Positions 62,302 to 64,000 of a stretch of DNA of 64,000 bases are shown piece by piece; position 1 is the stretch's first letter, and each line of letters begins with the position of its first letter. Under the pieces are notes generated by a model. It searched no databases and was not told the origin of the DNA. It saw nothing but the letters and a program-made list of their open reading frames with translations. The stretch is from Chromobotia macracanthus (Eukaryota; Chordata; Actinopteri; Cypriniformes; Botiidae). A program made the position numbers and the translations under genes. The stretch spans positions 1,336,001-1,400,000 of the forward strand of contig JAZGTH010000102.1 of assembly GCA_036877525.1 (NCBI GenBank). Reading direction: 5' to 3'.

Positions 62302-64000
62302 ATATGCGAAGATGCGTACACCTACATGAAAGAGCGCTTCTTTCCAGGAGAGCTGGTCAATGTTGTTGCTCTGGTGTCAGGTGAGACGTCAGATATTGTG
62401 GTTCTACAGCAGGGCTGAGGAGGTCACAGACAGAGCTCCCTCAAAGAGACTCTGATCCAGGAGAAAGAACAGATTCTTTAGCTGCTGGATGAGAATGCTG
62501 CTCAGCACTATCATCACACGGATACTGTGGGATTCACTTGTCTTATTGTGTTGCATATAGAATTAAAAACAACATTTTAATACTCAAATATTTAGTCAAT
62601 ATGCTTCATCAAATTAAAGGGATAGTTCATCACTTACCCTCATGTCATTCCAAACTTGTATGACTTTCCTGTGAAACAGAAAATGTTTTAAAAAATATCT
62701 CTGTGGTTTTGTTCCTACAGTGGATGTCAATGGGCGCCACTATTGTCAGGATGGATGATTTGCTCGAGAAACACTTTTTGTTATGCTGAATTCAATGTGA
62801 TGACAGGATGTCCTGTTTGCCTGTAAACTGTACTTGTGTTTTGGAGAAGAGGAAAAGGAAAGGGGGGTGGAGTGTTTTCAAAGCTAGCTTGCTGTTGCTT
62901 GAAAGATAAGCTTGCTTTTCTCTCCTCAGTGTAAGAAGCTTCCTTTTCAGACAGCAAATCTAAACAGGCTGAATCAGATCATGCCACACCTTGCTCTCAG
63001 CAGAGCCACACACCCAAACAGAGCCAGTCGGCTAATAAAGCAGGCCCCAAAGACTCAAGGAAAATCCACCCCAGTGTCCAACAGTAAACCCCCTGCTTGC
63101 CCCGGCAGGTCCTCCAGTGCTCATCTCAGTCTGGAGGTGATCGCCAGTAACAGCACAAACCAGCCCAGCCCTGCTGCACAGAACACAGACTCCAGAAAGA
63201 AAGCCAGTACTGGTATGAACTGTCTGCTCAGGCTGGATGCTTAAACAAAAAAATGTTTCAATAGCAGCACAGAGTCAGTGTGCTGCTGTCATTTATTTCA
63301 TGATGTTTTGCTCTTTCTCCAGCAGAGGTCTCCCCCAAAGCCAACATCGTCCTGGCTCCAACCACTAACTCATCCAACCATGGAAGCTCAGGGAGAAACT
63401 TGGTCCATGAGCTGTAAGCCTGTGAGCTGCTCACTGTGGATCTGGCCAGAGATGAGGACAGCTGGCCCTTTAAGAATTTGGTGTCCAGAACTCAGGTAGA
63501 GTTCAGAGCTGTTCATATTCATATGACTCTGAAACAGTGTCAAACACACCCAAAATACAAACTCCTGGTTGTGTTACAAGCTGCAGTACTCTTAAATAAA
63601 CTGTACTGTTCGTTTATAAAGATCACTTTTAATTTACATATTTCCAGGTACCCCATAACTATGACATCATCAAGAAGCCCATCACCTTGAGTACAATCAG
63701 GGAAAAGGTGAATACCAAACTGTTGGTAAGTTCATCTCAACACACGTTAATTCATAAATTGATATATATCAAAATGAATCCATCATTACAGCTTAAGAGC
63801 TGCACAACATTACTGCTAACTGTAAATTCATTTTGTATGTTGAATCTTACAGCTGAATATATTGCAGACATGGAGCTGATGTTCTCTAGCTGTTTGGAGT
63901 ACAACCCACGCAGCACCAGTGAGGCACAGGCTGGTGTCCGGCTCCAGGCCTCCTTCCACTCTGAGCTTCAGAGACTCGGCTTGCTGGACCACGTGACTCC
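62302..64000 (+). pseudogene. baz1a: Decayed baz1a (ACF1), continues past window end
   Basis: BAZ1A is the large non-ATPase subunit of the ACF/CHRAC nucleosome-spacing complexes. Pieces in order: 62302-62380, a WAC-domain exon (ICEDAYTYMKERFFPGE, like human ICDDIFAYVKDRYF) with donor GTGAGA. Then 62416-62550, a mid-protein piece reading GHRQSSLKETLIQEKEQIL, preceded by a TGA or frame change and ended by TAG (62479-62481). Next 62929-63212, an open Ser/Pro-rich exon. Then 63323-63495, a bromodomain-start exon with in-frame TAA (63415-63417) where human has HELSA. Then 63648-63725 (YDIIKKPITLSTIREKVN) and 63853-64000 (MELMFSSCLEYNPRSTSEAQ, with the YN acetyl-lysine asparagine). No exon was found for the DDT region between the first two pieces or for the PHD finger. 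The last two exons do not join in phase. Comparison is with the human protein as I know it. Confidence 0.82.
62617..62760 (+). repeat. Interspersed repeat, AAAGGGATAGTTCAYC family, inside the baz1a relic
   Basis: AAAGGGATAGTTCATCACTT, then TACCCTCATGTCATTCCAAAC and GTGGATGTCAATGGG-type blocks, as at 17218-17489. It lies between two baz1a-derived pieces. Confidence 0.65.

Overview
This is vertebrate nuclear DNA from a teleost fish, most likely a cyprinid. The genes have vertebrate exon-intron structure with GT-AG introns, AT-rich intergenic DNA, many microsatellites, and several short interspersed repeat families present in multiple copies. The species cannot be fixed from the sequence alone. 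No bacterial, viral or CRISPR features were seen.

Layout: foxa1 (minus strand, two coding exons, 6208-8281) lies at the left. A 1.85 kb minisatellite built on a 14-base unit (9375-11221) follows. Between 11.5 and 19.7 kb there are scattered plus-strand coding-like pieces with stops, frame changes and TPR signatures. By position and orientation these are probably exons or relics of ttc6, which sits between FOXA1 and SSTR1 in human. An 0.8 kb AT-rich minisatellite (23459-24297) precedes the single-exon somatostatin receptor gene sstr1 (24534-25628, plus). The single-exon endothelial lectin gene clec14a (27062-28177, minus) follows. The stretch 28.4-43.3 kb has no recognisable gene. sec23a (minus, 19 coding exons, 43985-52262) and srp54 (minus, 15 coding exons, 54572-58206) could be traced exon by exon. 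They give 765 and 504 residues, the same lengths as the human proteins as I recall them. Head-to-head with srp54 is an eight-exon gene for a 306-residue SAM-methyltransferase-like protein (59417-61273, plus) that I cannot name.

The right end (62302-64000, plus) holds what appears to be a decayed copy of baz1a, the ACF1 chromatin-remodelling subunit. A WAC-domain exon lies next to a piece from the middle of the protein. No exon for the regions between those two pieces, or for the PHD finger, was found. An in-frame TAA lies just before a bromodomain that is still well conserved, and the last two exons do not join in phase. Loss of one gene copy beside intact sec23a and srp54 fits duplicate-gene loss in a polyploid fish lineage, but that is inference.

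Functionally the genes are neighbours by ancestry, not a pathway: a pioneer transcription factor, a GPCR, an endothelial surface lectin, a COPII coat subunit, an SRP subunit, a probable methyltransferase and a chromatin-factor relic. The order foxa1-(ttc6)-sstr1-clec14a-sec23a matches human 14q, while the direct sec23a-srp54 junction does not.
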